Source of the DNA: FEB-25 sp963822175
Lineage (GTDB): Bacteria; Chloroflexota; Anaerolineae; Anaerolineales; UBA4823
Direction: 5' to 3'
NCBI GenBank assembly: GCA_963822175.1
Contig: CAWGGJ010000008.1
Location: forward strand, 682,001-746,000
DNA: 64,000 nt
The notes under the pieces were generated by a model. That model saw only the letters and a program-made list of their open reading frames with translations, was not told the origin of the DNA and did not search any database. Position numbers and translations under genes: made by a program. This document shows positions 17,115-26,507 of this stretch, in pieces. Each line of letters starts with the position of its first letter. Positions within the stretch are counted from its first letter, which is position 1.

Positions 17115-19859
17115 TCAGGGATGGACTTGTTTTTCTCTCACCCAGGTTTCAACGCCTTCCAGGGCTTGATCCAACTGGGTAGCATCCTTTCCACCAGCCT
17201 GAGCCAGGGAAGGCTTTCCACCACCACCACCACCCAGAGGTGCTGCCACAAATTTAATCAACTCAACAGCATTCAAACCCAGCTTGATTAAATCATCTGT
17301 GATGGCAGCAACAATCATTGGACGACCATCCTTGACACTGGCCAGGACCGCTACTCCATTTGTTGGATATTGCTGGCGAAAGCGATCGACCATCTGCCGT
17401 AATGTCTCTGTATCTGCGTCATTCAATTTAGTAGAGATTACCCGCACATCACCAATTAATTTGACTTCCAGTAGTTTTTGATCAAACTCAACTAAAGTCT
17501 GGTTTTGCCGCAAGGCAGCGATTTGCTTGCGTAAACTACTTAAGTCATTTAATATGCTAGTAACTTTTTCTGGAAGAACCTCTGGGTTGCTTTCCAGTAC
17601 GTTTGCTACCTGGTTAAGTGTTTTGAAGCGATTTTGTATAAGCTCATAGGCTTTTCGCCCTGTAACTGCTTCAATTCGACGAATTCCTGCTGCAACACTG
17701 CCTTCACTGGTGATGAGGCAGATACCTATATCTCCTGTATCATCCACGTGCGTGCCACCACATAATTCATATGAAAAAGGATGCTCGCCACCAATGGTGA
17801 TGGTGCGAACTGTCTCCCCATATTTCTCACTGAATAACGCCATCGCTCCTTCACTAACAGCTTGATTATAGGGTTTTATCCTTGTAGAGAGTTGAAAATT
17901 ACCAAGGATATCCTGGTTCACACCAGCTTCTACCTCGGCAAGTTGGCTTGGAGTGACTGCTTCGGGATGGGTGAAGTCAAAGCGCAGCCGATCCGGTTCA
18001 ACCAAGGAACCAGACTGGTGGACATGTTCACCGAGCACCCGCCGTAACTCGGCATGCAGTAAGTGAGTGGCAGTGTGGTTGCGCATTATATCTCTGCGTC
18101 GCTGGATATCCACCGTTGCGATCGCATCATCGCCTACTTTCGGGTTGCCTTTAACCACCTGGCCGACGTGCACAATTACACCAGCTGCAGGTTTACGCAT
18201 CTCCTGCACTTCGACTTCCCAATCACCAGTTACAGACATAATGATACCGGTATCAGAAACCTGGCCACCTGATTCAATATAGAAACAAGAATTAGGCAGG
18301 ATGATTTCGATTTCATCGCCAGCTTTTGCTTCTTTTACTGGATTGCCACCACTTAGTAAGGCCAATACTTTTCCTGATCCTTCCAAACTGCTATATGGAT
18401 CGTAACTGACTCCATCTTTAGATAGCATCCCTTGATTTTCCAGGTCAGCAATAAGCTGGCGATATATTTCTACATATTCACCGCCCATTTCTCCAATGGC
18501 CTTGCCACCACCTGATGCCCGGCTGTGTTCTTCCATGTATTGGTCAAATCCAACCTTATCCACATTGAATCCACGTTCACTGACAATATCGCGTGTGATC
18601 TCAAAAGGCATTCCGAAGGTAGTGTATAAAATCCCCACATCTATGCCAGGCAGCACATTGTTCCCGGTTTTAATTACCTCATCGAGCATATTTTCAAGCT
18701 GGGTCATTGCCCGATCCAGTGTTTTTTGGAATTGTTTTTCTTCTTCAGTTATGGTTGATAAGATAGATTTCCGGTTTTGTTTCAGCTCCGGATAGAAGTC
18801 ACCATAGCTACGAACCACTACATCCGCTACCTTGGAAAGGAATGGCTCGTTCAATCCAATCTTACCGCCAAAGCGATAAGCCCGGCGGATGATCATGCGG
18901 GTGACATAATTCCGGCCAGTATTTCCTGGAATAACATGGTCTGCGATCAGGAATGCGGCAGCCCTGGCATGGTCTGCAATCACCCGGTAGGGTGTGAAGT
19001 TGGCTTCACGCTGCTCATCTGTTTGCCCGGTGAGCTGTTGGGTTTTCAGGATGAGCGGCCATAACAGGTCTGTTCGATAATTTGAGTCAACATCCTGAAG
19101 TACCGATACGATGCGCTCAAACCCCATCCCTGTATCAACATGTTTTGCAGGTAGTGGTTCAAACTTAGTTTCGCTGAGGCGGTTATATTGGATGAAAACC
19201 AAATTCCAAAGTTCCAAAAAGCGCAGGCAATCCCCATTCACACGACAAATATGCCCTGGAATCGACTGCTTATCGCAATACTTGATACCCCGGTCGAGAT
19301 GGATCTCACTACATGGTCCACATGGTCCAGTATCAGCCATTTCCCAGAAATTATCTTTGCGCCCAAAGAATAATACCTGTGCTGGGTTTATACCGGGTTG
19401 TCTACACCAGGCTTCAGCAGCTTCATCATCCTGAGGAATATCGCCTTTATCATCACGGAAAACAGTTGTCCAGAGATTTTCTTTGGGTAATCCCCATACA
19501 TCAGTGAGTAGCTGCCACGCCCATTCGATGGCTTCGTTTTTATAATAATCGCCAAACGACCAGTTTCCAAGCATCTCAAAAAATGTGTGGTGGATATTAT
19601 CTTGTCCAACATCTTCGAGATCATTATGTTTCCCGGCGACACGTACACATTTTTGTGAGTCTGCCGCACGTTTATAAGGTCGTTTATCCGTTCCAAGAAA
19701 TACATCCTTAAACTGCACCATCCCTGCATTGGTAAAGAGCAGTGTTTGATCGCCTCCCGGGACAAGGGACGCAGATGGGACAATCGTATGTCCTTGTTCA
19801 GAAAAGAAATCTAGAAAATCCTGGCGAATCTGTGCGCCTGTTGGTTTAATGGATACCAT
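17115..19859 (-). CDS. alaS: Alanyl-tRNA synthetase
   Basis: A 914-aa class II synthetase. The catalytic core has FTNAGMVQFKDVFLG and GNTGRNYVTRMIIRRA. The editing domain has the zinc ligands HTATHLL and CGGTHVD. The C-Ala region ends in a Gly-rich LGGGGGGKPSLAQAGG motif. It charges tRNA-Ala and clears mischarged Ser/Gly. It lies 13 nt downstream of mscL, so they are likely co-transcribed, and it precedes the baseplate-J-like, ruvX and mltG genes. Confidence 0.97.
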   Translation of the reverse strand: MVSIKPTGAQIRQDFLDFFSEQGHTIVPSASLVPGGDQTLLFTNAGMVQFKDVFLGTDKRPYKRAADSQKCVRVAGKHNDLEDVGQDNIHHTFFEMLGNWSFGDYYKNEAIEWAWQLLTDVWGLPKENLWTTVFRDDKGDIPQDDEAAEAWCRQPGINPAQVLFFGRKDNFWEMADTGPCGPCSEIHLDRGIKYCDKQSIPGHICRVNGDCLRFLELWNLVFIQYNRLSETKFEPLPAKHVDTGMGFERIVSVLQDVDSNYRTDLLWPLILKTQQLTGQTDEQREANFTPYRVIADHARAAAFLIADHVIPGNTGRNYVTRMIIRRAYRFGGKIGLNEPFLSKVADVVVRSYGDFYPELKQNRKSILSTITEEEKQFQKTLDRAMTQLENMLDEVIKTGNNVLPGIDVGILYTTFGMPFEITRDIVSERGFNVDKVGFDQYMEEHSRASGGGKAIGEMGGEYVEIYRQLIADLENQGMLSKDGVSYDPYSSLEGSGKVLALLSGGNPVKEAKAGDEIEIILPNSCFYIESGGQVSDTGIIMSVTGDWEVEVQEMRKPAAGVIVHVGQVVKGNPKVGDDAIATVDIQRRRDIMRNHTATHLLHAELRRVLGEHVHQSGSLVEPDRLRFDFTHPEAVTPSQLAEVEAGVNQDILGNFQLSTRIKPYNQAVSEGAMALFSEKYGETVRTITIGGEHPFSYELCGGTHVDDTGDIGICLITSEGSVAAGIRRIEAVTGRKAYELIQNRFKTLNQVANVLESNPEVLPEKVTSILNDLSSLRKQIAALRQNQTLVEFDQKLLEVKLIGDVRVISTKLNDADTETLRQMVDRFRQQYPTNGVAVLASVKDGRPMIVAAITDDLIKLGLNAVELIKFVAAPLGGGGGGKPSLAQAGGKDATQLDQALEGVETWVREKQVHP

Positions 19860-19872
19860 TTATCACCGTGTG

Positions 19873-20304
19873 CTACTTGAGTTCAGAAGTGCAATTAGGG
19901 CATCGTGTAGCTGGAATTGGGATTTGGGTAAAGCAGTATGGGCACTCTTTTGTGGTAGGTGCTGCCGCGGCGGGTTGCTCTTTCATTTTATTCATTTGGC
20001 GAATAATCATAAAAACTACAAATGCAACAATCAGAAAGTCGATGATGGTATTGATGAACACACCATAATTGATTGTGGGAGCTCCAGCTGCCTGAGCGAT
20101 GGCGAGTGATGCGTATTGATTTCCATCTAAAGAAATGAATAAATCAGTGAAGTTTACATTACCCAGCAGCATACCTATCGGGGGCATAATGATGTCATTG
20201 GTAAACGAGGTGACGATCTTACCAAAAGCAGCCCCGATGATCACTGCTACAGCCAGATCAAGAACATTTCCCTTCATTACAAATGCCTTGAATTCTTTTA
20301 ACAT
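19873..20304 (-). CDS. mscL: Large-conductance mechanosensitive channel with C-terminal zinc ribbon
   Basis: A 143-aa protein. Residues 1-105 are a clear MscL: amphipathic N-terminus, TM1 VLDLAVAVIIGAAFGKIV, periplasmic loop, and TM2 FLIVAFVVFMIIRQMNK. The channel opens under membrane tension to release solutes. The usual C-terminal helical bundle is replaced or followed by an Ala/Pro linker and a CPYC-x9-CPNC zinc-ribbon-like motif. The ATG at 20304 has a strong AAGGAGG site. The tail may bind metal or sense a cytoplasmic cue (inference). Confidence 0.93.
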   Translation of the reverse strand: MLKEFKAFVMKGNVLDLAVAVIIGAAFGKIVTSFTNDIIMPPIGMLLGNVNFTDLFISLDGNQYASLAIAQAAGAPTINYGVFINTIIDFLIVAFVVFMIIRQMNKMKEQPAAAAPTTKECPYCFTQIPIPATRCPNCTSELK

Positions 20305-20428
20305 AACAATTTCCTCCTTAAGATTAACGATTGCTCCAAATATACATAAAATTATAATCTCTAAATTGCGAAAAAAAGATACGAATTATTGTTATAACGA
20401 TTTGTAAATAAAAGAAAATACTTCAGGT

Positions 20429-20457
20429 TTGTGAGAATTTCGGCTGTAGGATATAAT
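20429..20457 (+). promoter_or_regulatory. Sigma70-type promoter for the spermidine-synthase-like gene
   Basis: TTGTGA, a 17-nt spacer and TATAAT, placing the start site near 20464, about 22 nt before the ATG. It lies in the 181-nt divergent gap with mscL. Confidence 0.6.
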
Positions 20458-20485
20458 CCGTTCGTTATCGACTAAAACAAAGAAC

Positions 20486-22077
20486 ATGGATCCTATGAAA
20501 TTACCATCCATTCAAGAGAATAAAAAAAGTTACCTTTACTTTACCGTGTTTTGTGCAGGGATGACCAGCCTGGCGATCGAGTTTGGTGCTGCACGGTTAT
20601 TGGGTAATACCTTTGGGACAAGCAACCTGGTTTGGGCAAGCATCATTGGGCTGATCTTGATTTACTTGACTTGTGGGTATTTTATCGGTGGGTACTGGGC
20701 AGATAGGTCACCAAAACTTAAGACCATGTATGGGATCCTGGCCTGTGGTGCTTTTGCTGCCGGATTGGTGCCTTTTATTGCCCGCCCGGTGTTACGCTTA
20801 GCCGCAGATGCATTTGACCAGCTTAAAGTGGGTATCCTGTTTGGATCGTTCACGGCAGTGTTGGTATTGTTCGTTATCCCGGTGACGTTATTGGGGATGA
20901 TTTCCCCCTTCGCTATCCGGCTGGCCATCGTTGACTCACGCCAGGCAGGGCGAATCTCGGGGCAAATTTATGCAGTATCGACTTTGGGTTCTTTCATCGG
21001 TACTTTTTTGCCGGTCTTAGTGTTGATACCCCTTGTAGGGACGACGATGACATTCCTGATTTTTAGTTTGTTCCTTACCATGGTCGCACTGGTTGGTATG
21101 TATAAAGCTACTGGCTGGCGAAATACGATTAAATGGATATGGATGCCGATAATTTTATGTTTACTGGGAGTTTTATGGGGGAGTGGACCGATCAAGAAAA
21201 CTGCAGGCGAGATCTATGAGAGAGAATCGTCATATAACTATATCCAGGTGATCGAGAAAGACGGTTATCGCTATTTAAGATTGAATGAGGGGCAGGGGAT
21301 TCATTCCATTTGGAACTCAACTGACCTGAATTATGGTGGTCCATGGCAGGAATTCCTGGTTGCCCCTTTTTTAATCAGCCACCTTATAATATCAGCCAGG
21401 TGAAAAATATGGCAATCATAGGGCTGGCGGCAGGGACGGTTGCCCGGCAAGCAACGGAAGTCTTCGGGAATGTTCCCATCGATGGTTATGAAATCGATCC
21501 TGCCATCATTGAAGTTGGCCAGAAATACTTCGATATGAATTTACCGAATTTAAATGCCATTGCACAAGATGGTCGGGTAGGCTTGGAACAGAGTGAGAAA
21601 ACCTACTCTATCATCGGTGTGGATGCATATCGACCTCCATATATTCCACCACATCTGACCACCAGAGAATTTTTCCAGGCAGCGAAAGACCATTTAACAG
21701 CTGATGGGGTTTTGGTTGTTAATGTAGGCAGGTCACCAACAGATCGGGCATTAGTCGACCAGATAGCAAGCACAATTCAATCAGTTTTCCCATCTGTATA
21801 TATTGTGGATGTACCGGGTTCTTTTAATTCCATGATCTATGCCACACTCCAGCCAACTGATATTCAGAATCTAAATGTGAATCTGGAGCTTCTAAAAGCA
21901 GAAGCAGGTACGGCTGAACTGCTTATGCAATCATTGCAGGTGGCAAAGGATAATCTTCAACCCACGCCCCCCAAGAGCGTGGTATATACTGACGACTGGT
22001 CACCCATTGAATGGGTGACAAACAGCATGATCCTGAGCTATGTTATGTTTGGGAATCTGGAAGAGATTGGACATTAA
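20486..22077 (+). CDS. Membrane-fused spermidine synthase-like protein, interrupted by a 1-nt frameshift
   Basis: The first frame (20486 to about 21370) encodes about seven membrane helices plus the start of a synthase domain (YNYIQVIEKDGYRYLRLNEGQG). The second frame (about 21370-22077) continues with the SAM-binding-like fold IIGLAAGTVARQ and GYEIDPAIIEVG. Adding one T to the T6 run at 21367-21372 fuses them as VAPFFNQPPYNISQ and gives 530 aa. Polyamine synthases fused to a transporter-like module are known; many have unknown substrates, so spermidine synthesis is not certain. The start may be 20486 or 20495. Homopolymer loss suggests a sequence error. Confidence 0.82.
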
Positions 22078-22112
22078 ATGACAACAAACATCCTGAATGA
22101 TAAGGCGCTGAA

Positions 22113-22832
22113 ATGAAAACTCTGTATAAAATTCTATCTTGGATCGTTGCATTGATCCTTCCAGTAGTGATCGTGTTATCGGTTGTTCGATTGGTGATTA
22201 ATCCATGGTACCTGGAATTCGAATACCATACACCTGGATTTCCAGCAGATCCTTATGGATTTAGCTTACAAGATCGCTTGACTTATGGAAGGTATGCGGT
22301 TGATTACTTGGTCAATTCAGCAGGAATTTCTTATCTAGGTGACCTACATTTTCCAGCAGGGCAACAAGCCCCAGAGACATCATGCCAATTCATGAGTGAT
22401 TGTACCCAGTTATACAACGATCGAGAGCTACAACATATGGTGGATGTAAAAAGTGTGGTGACTGGAGCAATGAGGGTTTTAGTATTTGGTTTCGTTTCAC
22501 TTATTGTTCTGGGTATCTGGGCTTGGGCAGGAAAATGGCAGATTGAATTCTTAAGAGGCCTGGAACGTGGCGGTATTCTTGTCCTGGTGTTGATTGGTTT
22601 GATCATCCTATCGGCATTAACGATATTTGATTATCTCTTTAGAATATTTCATGAGATATTCTTTAAAGCGGGAACCTGGACATTTTATTACAGCGACACC
22701 TTGATCCGTCTTTTCCCTGAACGGTTTTGGCAGGATACTTTTCTCATGGTGGGTGGTTTGTCGGTAGGATTTGGTTTGCTTTTTTACTTCGGGGCACGGA
22801 AATTTCGCCACCGGCTGTTATTGAGCAAATAA
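22113..22832 (+). CDS. DUF1461 / TIGR01906 family integral membrane protein
   Basis: A 239-aa protein with four predicted membrane segments (about 5-27, 118-138, 149-170, 208-229). The extracytoplasmic region contains two Cys (TSCQFMSDCTQ) and the conserved family region RIFHEIFFKAGTWTFYYSD followed by LIRLFPERFW. I recognise this as the TIGR01906/DUF1461 family, whose function is not established. It begins 35 nt after the spermidine-synthase-like gene and is probably in the same transcript. Confidence 0.8.
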   Translation: MKTLYKILSWIVALILPVVIVLSVVRLVINPWYLEFEYHTPGFPADPYGFSLQDRLTYGRYAVDYLVNSAGISYLGDLHFPAGQQAPETSCQFMSDCTQLYNDRELQHMVDVKSVVTGAMRVLVFGFVSLIVLGIWAWAGKWQIEFLRGLERGGILVLVLIGLIILSALTIFDYLFRIFHEIFFKAGTWTFYYSDTLIRLFPERFWQDTFLMVGGLSVGFGLLFYFGARKFRHRLLLSK

Positions 22833-22840
22833 TAAAAAGC

Positions 22841-22868
22841 CCCATCGGGATGTCATTTTCCCGATGGG
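22841..22868 (-). terminator. Rho-independent terminator of the FxLYD lipoprotein gene
   Basis: Perfect 10-bp stem (CCCATCGGGA / TCCCGATGGG) with an 8-nt loop. On the minus strand it is followed by GCTTTTTATT. It sits between convergent genes and could also slow plus-strand transcription, which lacks a T tract. Confidence 0.8.
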
Positions 22869-22888
22869 ACTAATTGGGTAAATATTGA

Positions 22889-24361
22889 TTATTGACCTAA
22901 TGCTGTTATTTCTATATTGATATCGGCAGGGTCGATATCAACCGGGGGATACAATGTAACTTCATAGGAACCTGTGCCGTTATTTGGCATGGCTTCTGGA
23001 ACAAAGGAGGAACCTGTAGCGATTAATTCGCCACTCGATTCATTATAAAGTGAAATAATAACAATAACAGATGACAGATCCTGTCCGGAATTATTTATCG
23101 CAGTTCCCGTAAAAACACCTGAACCCCCTTCAAAGGTATTACCATTGTCTTCAGTGGTCAAAACAAAAGCAGGTGAGGAGGCTTCATAGGTATAGATCCA
23201 ATCCACCATCACCTTGTAATTTGAGGCAGCAGCGTGTGCAGCGGGAACATTATCCATTACTCCCCAAAGGGTGAAATCATAGGGGAGGGTTTCGCCGGAA
23301 TTTATTGGCATTAGAAAGTAAATATAATTGGCATCGATACAATTTCCAGTACCGTCGTAAGCCCCTGCCACAAGATAAATAATCATCGGCTCGCTGGTGT
23401 TGTTCGTTACCGACCCTGCCAAATGAAAATCACCGTTCACGTCTTGATAATTATATTGAGTATCAGAAAGCGAAAGGTCATAGGTTGAGGTTGGATTGGT
23501 GATTATTCCATCTAAATACAGAATGTAATTAGTTAGTGTTCCAGCCTGGCCAATGGGGGCATCGAACATCATGACGAATGGACTGCTTGAATTGGGTTCT
23601 ATATAACGAAGAGATGTGTAAGCTGCAGCGGCAGTGACTAATTTTCCAGATGAATCCATCAAGGTGGCTGTAACTGCATTGAGCTCTACAGGCTCTGGGT
23701 TGCCATTGAAGACTTCACCCGCCAGGTAGACATCATTATTGTCATCTGCCCACAATGAAATACCGCGAACCTCAAGGCTGGCTCGATCAATCGTATCAGT
23801 AGTGCTACTCCCAACCACCGTTGCCTGTACAGTAGCTCCGTTAGTAAATGCTTCGGTAGTAAAATCGGAAAATGGGGATGTTTCACCTGGAGTGAGATAA
23901 CTCAACATTGTATAGGTCGTATAGCTATAGATAGCTGTTCCAGCATTATCCAGTAATTTAATCTCGATCTGAAGATCAGAAATCGTACTGCTGGTGTCAT
24001 TGCGCACCAATCCATAGAAGTACCAATAGTCGGATTCGTCTTTAAAGAAAGCGATGTCCAATATATTGATTTGACCAGTGACAGGTGGAATCTCCGTGCT
24101 TGCTGAGGTAGGAGATGGAATAACAGGCGTTCCGGTAGCAGGTGGAGGAGGGGTCACTGTGGCTGGTGGACTTGTTGGGAGCTGGTTTGTTGGTGTAGTG
24201 GAAGCAGGTGTCACTGTGGCTGGTGGACTTGTTGGTTGCTGGTTTGTTGGAGTAGTGGAAGCAGGTGATTGGGGGATCGTTGTGGTTCCAGAACAAGCCA
24301 GGATGGTTAATACCAATACCAGAATAAAAACCAGGATACCTGTCTGCCATCTATGCAGCAT
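22889..24361 (-). CDS. Secreted lipoprotein with Pro/Thr linker and FxLYD-like repeats
   Basis: A 490-aa protein. The signal peptide ends in a lipobox (TILAC), followed by a linker of about 70 residues rich in P, T and S that contains a tandem 19-residue duplication. The rest holds about three to four beta-rich units resembling FxLYD domains (YWYFYGLVRNDTSSTISDL; VYLAGEVFNGNPEPVELN; FHLAGSVTNNTSEPM; FTGTAINNSGQDLSS). It is likely anchored to the outer face of the membrane. Function is unknown. It follows gpmA by 30 nt on the same strand. Confidence 0.72.
   Translation of the reverse strand: MLHRWQTGILVFILVLVLTILACSGTTTIPQSPASTTPTNQQPTSPPATVTPASTTPTNQLPTSPPATVTPPPPATGTPVIPSPTSASTEIPPVTGQINILDIAFFKDESDYWYFYGLVRNDTSSTISDLQIEIKLLDNAGTAIYSYTTYTMLSYLTPGETSPFSDFTTEAFTNGATVQATVVGSSTTDTIDRASLEVRGISLWADDNNDVYLAGEVFNGNPEPVELNAVTATLMDSSGKLVTAAAAYTSLRYIEPNSSSPFVMMFDAPIGQAGTLTNYILYLDGIITNPTSTYDLSLSDTQYNYQDVNGDFHLAGSVTNNTSEPMIIYLVAGAYDGTGNCIDANYIYFLMPINSGETLPYDFTLWGVMDNVPAAHAAASNYKVMVDWIYTYEASSPAFVLTTEDNGNTFEGGSGVFTGTAINNSGQDLSSVIVIISLYNESSGELIATGSSFVPEAMPNNGTGSYEVTLYPPVDIDPADINIEITALGQ
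24153..24266. repeat. 57-bp tandem duplication in the lipoprotein linker
   Basis: Two consecutive 57-bp copies (24153-24209 and 24210-24266), nearly identical, encode PASTTPTNQ-type linker units in frame. Such in-frame repeats can vary linker length. Confidence 0.85.
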
Positions 24362-24391
24362 GATTCTGCTCCTTATTCCAACGACGATATA

Positions 24392-25147
24392 TTACTTGGC
24401 TTTTCCCTGGTTGGCAACCGCTTCAGCGGCTTTACGGATCGCTTCTGGGTCACCTAAATAGAAATTTCTAATAGGATGAAAATCATTATCTAGCTCATAG
24501 ACCAGTGGTATGCCGGTGGGGATATTCAGCTCCACGATTTCATTATCTGGAATATTGTCGAGATATTTAACCAGGGCGCGCAGGCTGTTGCCATGTGCAC
24601 AGATAATTATGCGCTTACCAGATTTAACAGCCGGGGCGATCGTGCTGTGCCAGTATGGCAACATTCGGCTTACGGTGTCCTTGAGGCATTCAGTACGAGG
24701 CAGCTCAGTATCTGTTAGTAAAGAATATCTACGATCAAAACGGGGATGGCGGGGGTCATCCAGCTCAAGGGCTGGAGGTTGGATATCATAACTACGACGC
24801 CATATCTTAACCTGCGCCTCACCAAACTTTACAGCCATCTCCGCCTTGTTTAATCCCTGCAAGGCACCGTAATGTCTTTCATTCAACTGCCATGCATTAA
24901 TTACTGGCAACCACTCCAGGTCCATCTCTTCCATCACTATCCAAAGTGTTTTCACCGCACGTTTGAGAACCGAAGTAAATGCCAGGTCGAAAGTATAGCC
25001 GGCCTCTCGCAGCTGCTTTCCAGCAGAATGAGCTTCGTTTTCACCCTGCTCGGTCAGGCCTACATCCGTCCAACCAGTGAAGCGATTTTCGAGGTTCCAC
25101 GTACTCTGCCCATGACGTAATAAAACAAGTGTATAAGTGGGTTTCAT
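24392..25147 (-). CDS. gpmA: 2,3-bisphosphoglycerate-dependent phosphoglycerate mutase
   Basis: A 251-aa dPGM. The phosphorylated His lies in LLRHGQSTWN, with NRFTGWTDVGLTEQG, the ELNERHYGALQGLNKAE region, and the second His in CAHGNSLRALVKYL. It interconverts 3- and 2-phosphoglycerate in glycolysis. ATG 25147 is chosen because GGAAAGGAAA lies just upstream and homology begins there; the frame is open to 25222 without similarity. It may be co-transcribed with the downstream lipoprotein. Confidence 0.95.
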   Translation of the reverse strand: MKPTYTLVLLRHGQSTWNLENRFTGWTDVGLTEQGENEAHSAGKQLREAGYTFDLAFTSVLKRAVKTLWIVMEEMDLEWLPVINAWQLNERHYGALQGLNKAEMAVKFGEAQVKIWRRSYDIQPPALELDDPRHPRFDRRYSLLTDTELPRTECLKDTVSRMLPYWHSTIAPAVKSGKRIIICAHGNSLRALVKYLDNIPDNEIVELNIPTGIPLVYELDNDFHPIRNFYLGDPEAIRKAAEAVANQGKAK

Positions 25148-25267
25148 TTTATTTCCTTTCCTGTTTGACATAATAAACGTCCCCCGCGAGTTGAACTTTC
25201 CTACTGGAAAGCCTTCTTGCAAGGAGACGTTGTTGTTAGTTTTGGTTATTGTTTATTGCACAATCAG

Positions 25268-26368
25268 TTACTTGATCGCCTGCTCTGTCTCTGGGTCGAA
25301 CAAATGCATATTGCCCATGTTGAATACAACCTGGGTACGCTCACCCATGACGGCTTTTGTCCGAGGATCAACCCGGGCGACAAAGCTATGCTCACCTGTG
25401 GTGATATACAATTGGATCTCATTGCCCATTAACTCGGTTACATCGACCAGCCCATCAACTGGTTGTGGAATGATCTCAGGTGGGAGGTAATGAGGATCCT
25501 GGATATCTTCAGGTCGTATACCCATGATGACAGGTTTATCAATATACTTCGAATAGGATTCGACTCGGAAGGAAGGAACCTCAACTTTAAATGAGTCGCC
25601 ATCGACAAAGAGTTTTCCATCTCCACGAACCAATTTAGTCTTGAAGAAGTTCATTGCCGGTGATCCAATGAACCCAGCCACAAATAAATTATCCGGGTGA
25701 TCATACAACATCTGAGGAGTATCCACCTGCTGAAGAAGACCTTTATTAATGACAGCAATCCGGCTTGCCATGGTCATGGCTTCGATCTGATCATGGGTAA
25801 CGTAGATAAAGGTTGTCTGAAGCTGTTGGTGGAGCTTGCTCAGGTTGGCACGTGTTTCAACCCGGAGTTTTGCGTCCAGGTTGGAAAGGGGTTCATCAAA
25901 TAAGAAAACCTTAGGCTCCCGCACGATAGCCCGTCCAACAGCCACACGCTGGCGCTGACCACCTGAAAGCTGTCGGGGTTTTCGATCCAGCAGGGTTTGG
26001 ATCCCGAGCGTTTCAGCTGCCTTGGTAACCCTTTTCCGAATCTCCTCTTTTGGAGTTTTGCGTAATTTCAAACCAAATGCCATGTTATCATACACAGTCA
26101 TATGTGGATACAGGGCATACGATTGAAAGACCATGGCGATATCGCGATCTTTCGGTGCAACATCATTCACCACCCGGTCACCAATCAGGATGCGTCCCTC
26201 GGTAATCTCTTCCAAACCAGCCAACAGACGCAATGCTGTGGTCTTACCACAACCGGATGGGCCTACCAGGACTAGGAATTCTTTATCTACAATATTAAGA
26301 TTGAGATTCCCAACAGCAATCACATCTCCAAAACGCTTCGATACATTTTCGTACGTGACACTAGCCAT
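25268..26368 (-). CDS. MalK/UgpC-type sugar ABC transporter ATP-binding protein
   Basis: A 366-aa ATPase. Walker A is GPSGCGKTT, the signature LSGGQRQRVAVGRA, Walker B KVFLFDEPLSNLDAKL, with the H-loop YVTHDQIEA. The C-terminal region has the TOBE/MalK regulatory fold (MGIRPEDI). ATG 26368 has AAAGGAG upstream. It stands alone with no permease genes beside it. MalK-type ATPases often serve several sugar importers, so it is the best candidate in the window to energise the permeases at 56-58 kb, which have no ATPase of their own. Confidence 0.93.
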   Translation of the reverse strand: MASVTYENVSKRFGDVIAVGNLNLNIVDKEFLVLVGPSGCGKTTALRLLAGLEEITEGRILIGDRVVNDVAPKDRDIAMVFQSYALYPHMTVYDNMAFGLKLRKTPKEEIRKRVTKAAETLGIQTLLDRKPRQLSGGQRQRVAVGRAIVREPKVFLFDEPLSNLDAKLRVETRANLSKLHQQLQTTFIYVTHDQIEAMTMASRIAVINKGLLQQVDTPQMLYDHPDNLFVAGFIGSPAMNFFKTKLVRGDGKLFVDGDSFKVEVPSFRVESYSKYIDKPVIMGIRPEDIQDPHYLPPEIIPQPVDGLVDVTELMGNEIQLYITTGEHSFVARVDPRTKAVMGERTQVVFNMGNMHLFDPETEQAIK

Positions 26369-26403
26369 AAGATTTTCTCCTTTCGGTGGAATATAGTGAG
26401 ACA

Positions 26404-26432
26404 ATTATAGCTTTGGTATGCAAAAAACACAA
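26404..26432 (-). promoter_or_regulatory. Sigma70-type promoter for the ABC ATPase gene
   Basis: On the minus strand, TTGTGT, a 17-nt spacer and TATAAT, ending 35 nt before the ATG at 26368. It is back-to-back with the mutS promoter. Confidence 0.6.
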
Positions 26433-26462
26433 TCTTTATAACGACCTATCTTATATTTATAC

Positions 26463-26491
26463 TTGCCTATTTCCATTGCTCATACTAGAAT
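26463..26491 (+). promoter_or_regulatory. Sigma70-type promoter for mutS
   Basis: TTGCCT, a 17-nt spacer and TAGAAT, ending 16 nt before the mutS ATG. The short leader contains CGGAG as ribosome site. Confidence 0.5.
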
Positions 26492-26507
26492 GAGAGACGG
26501 AGAATGA

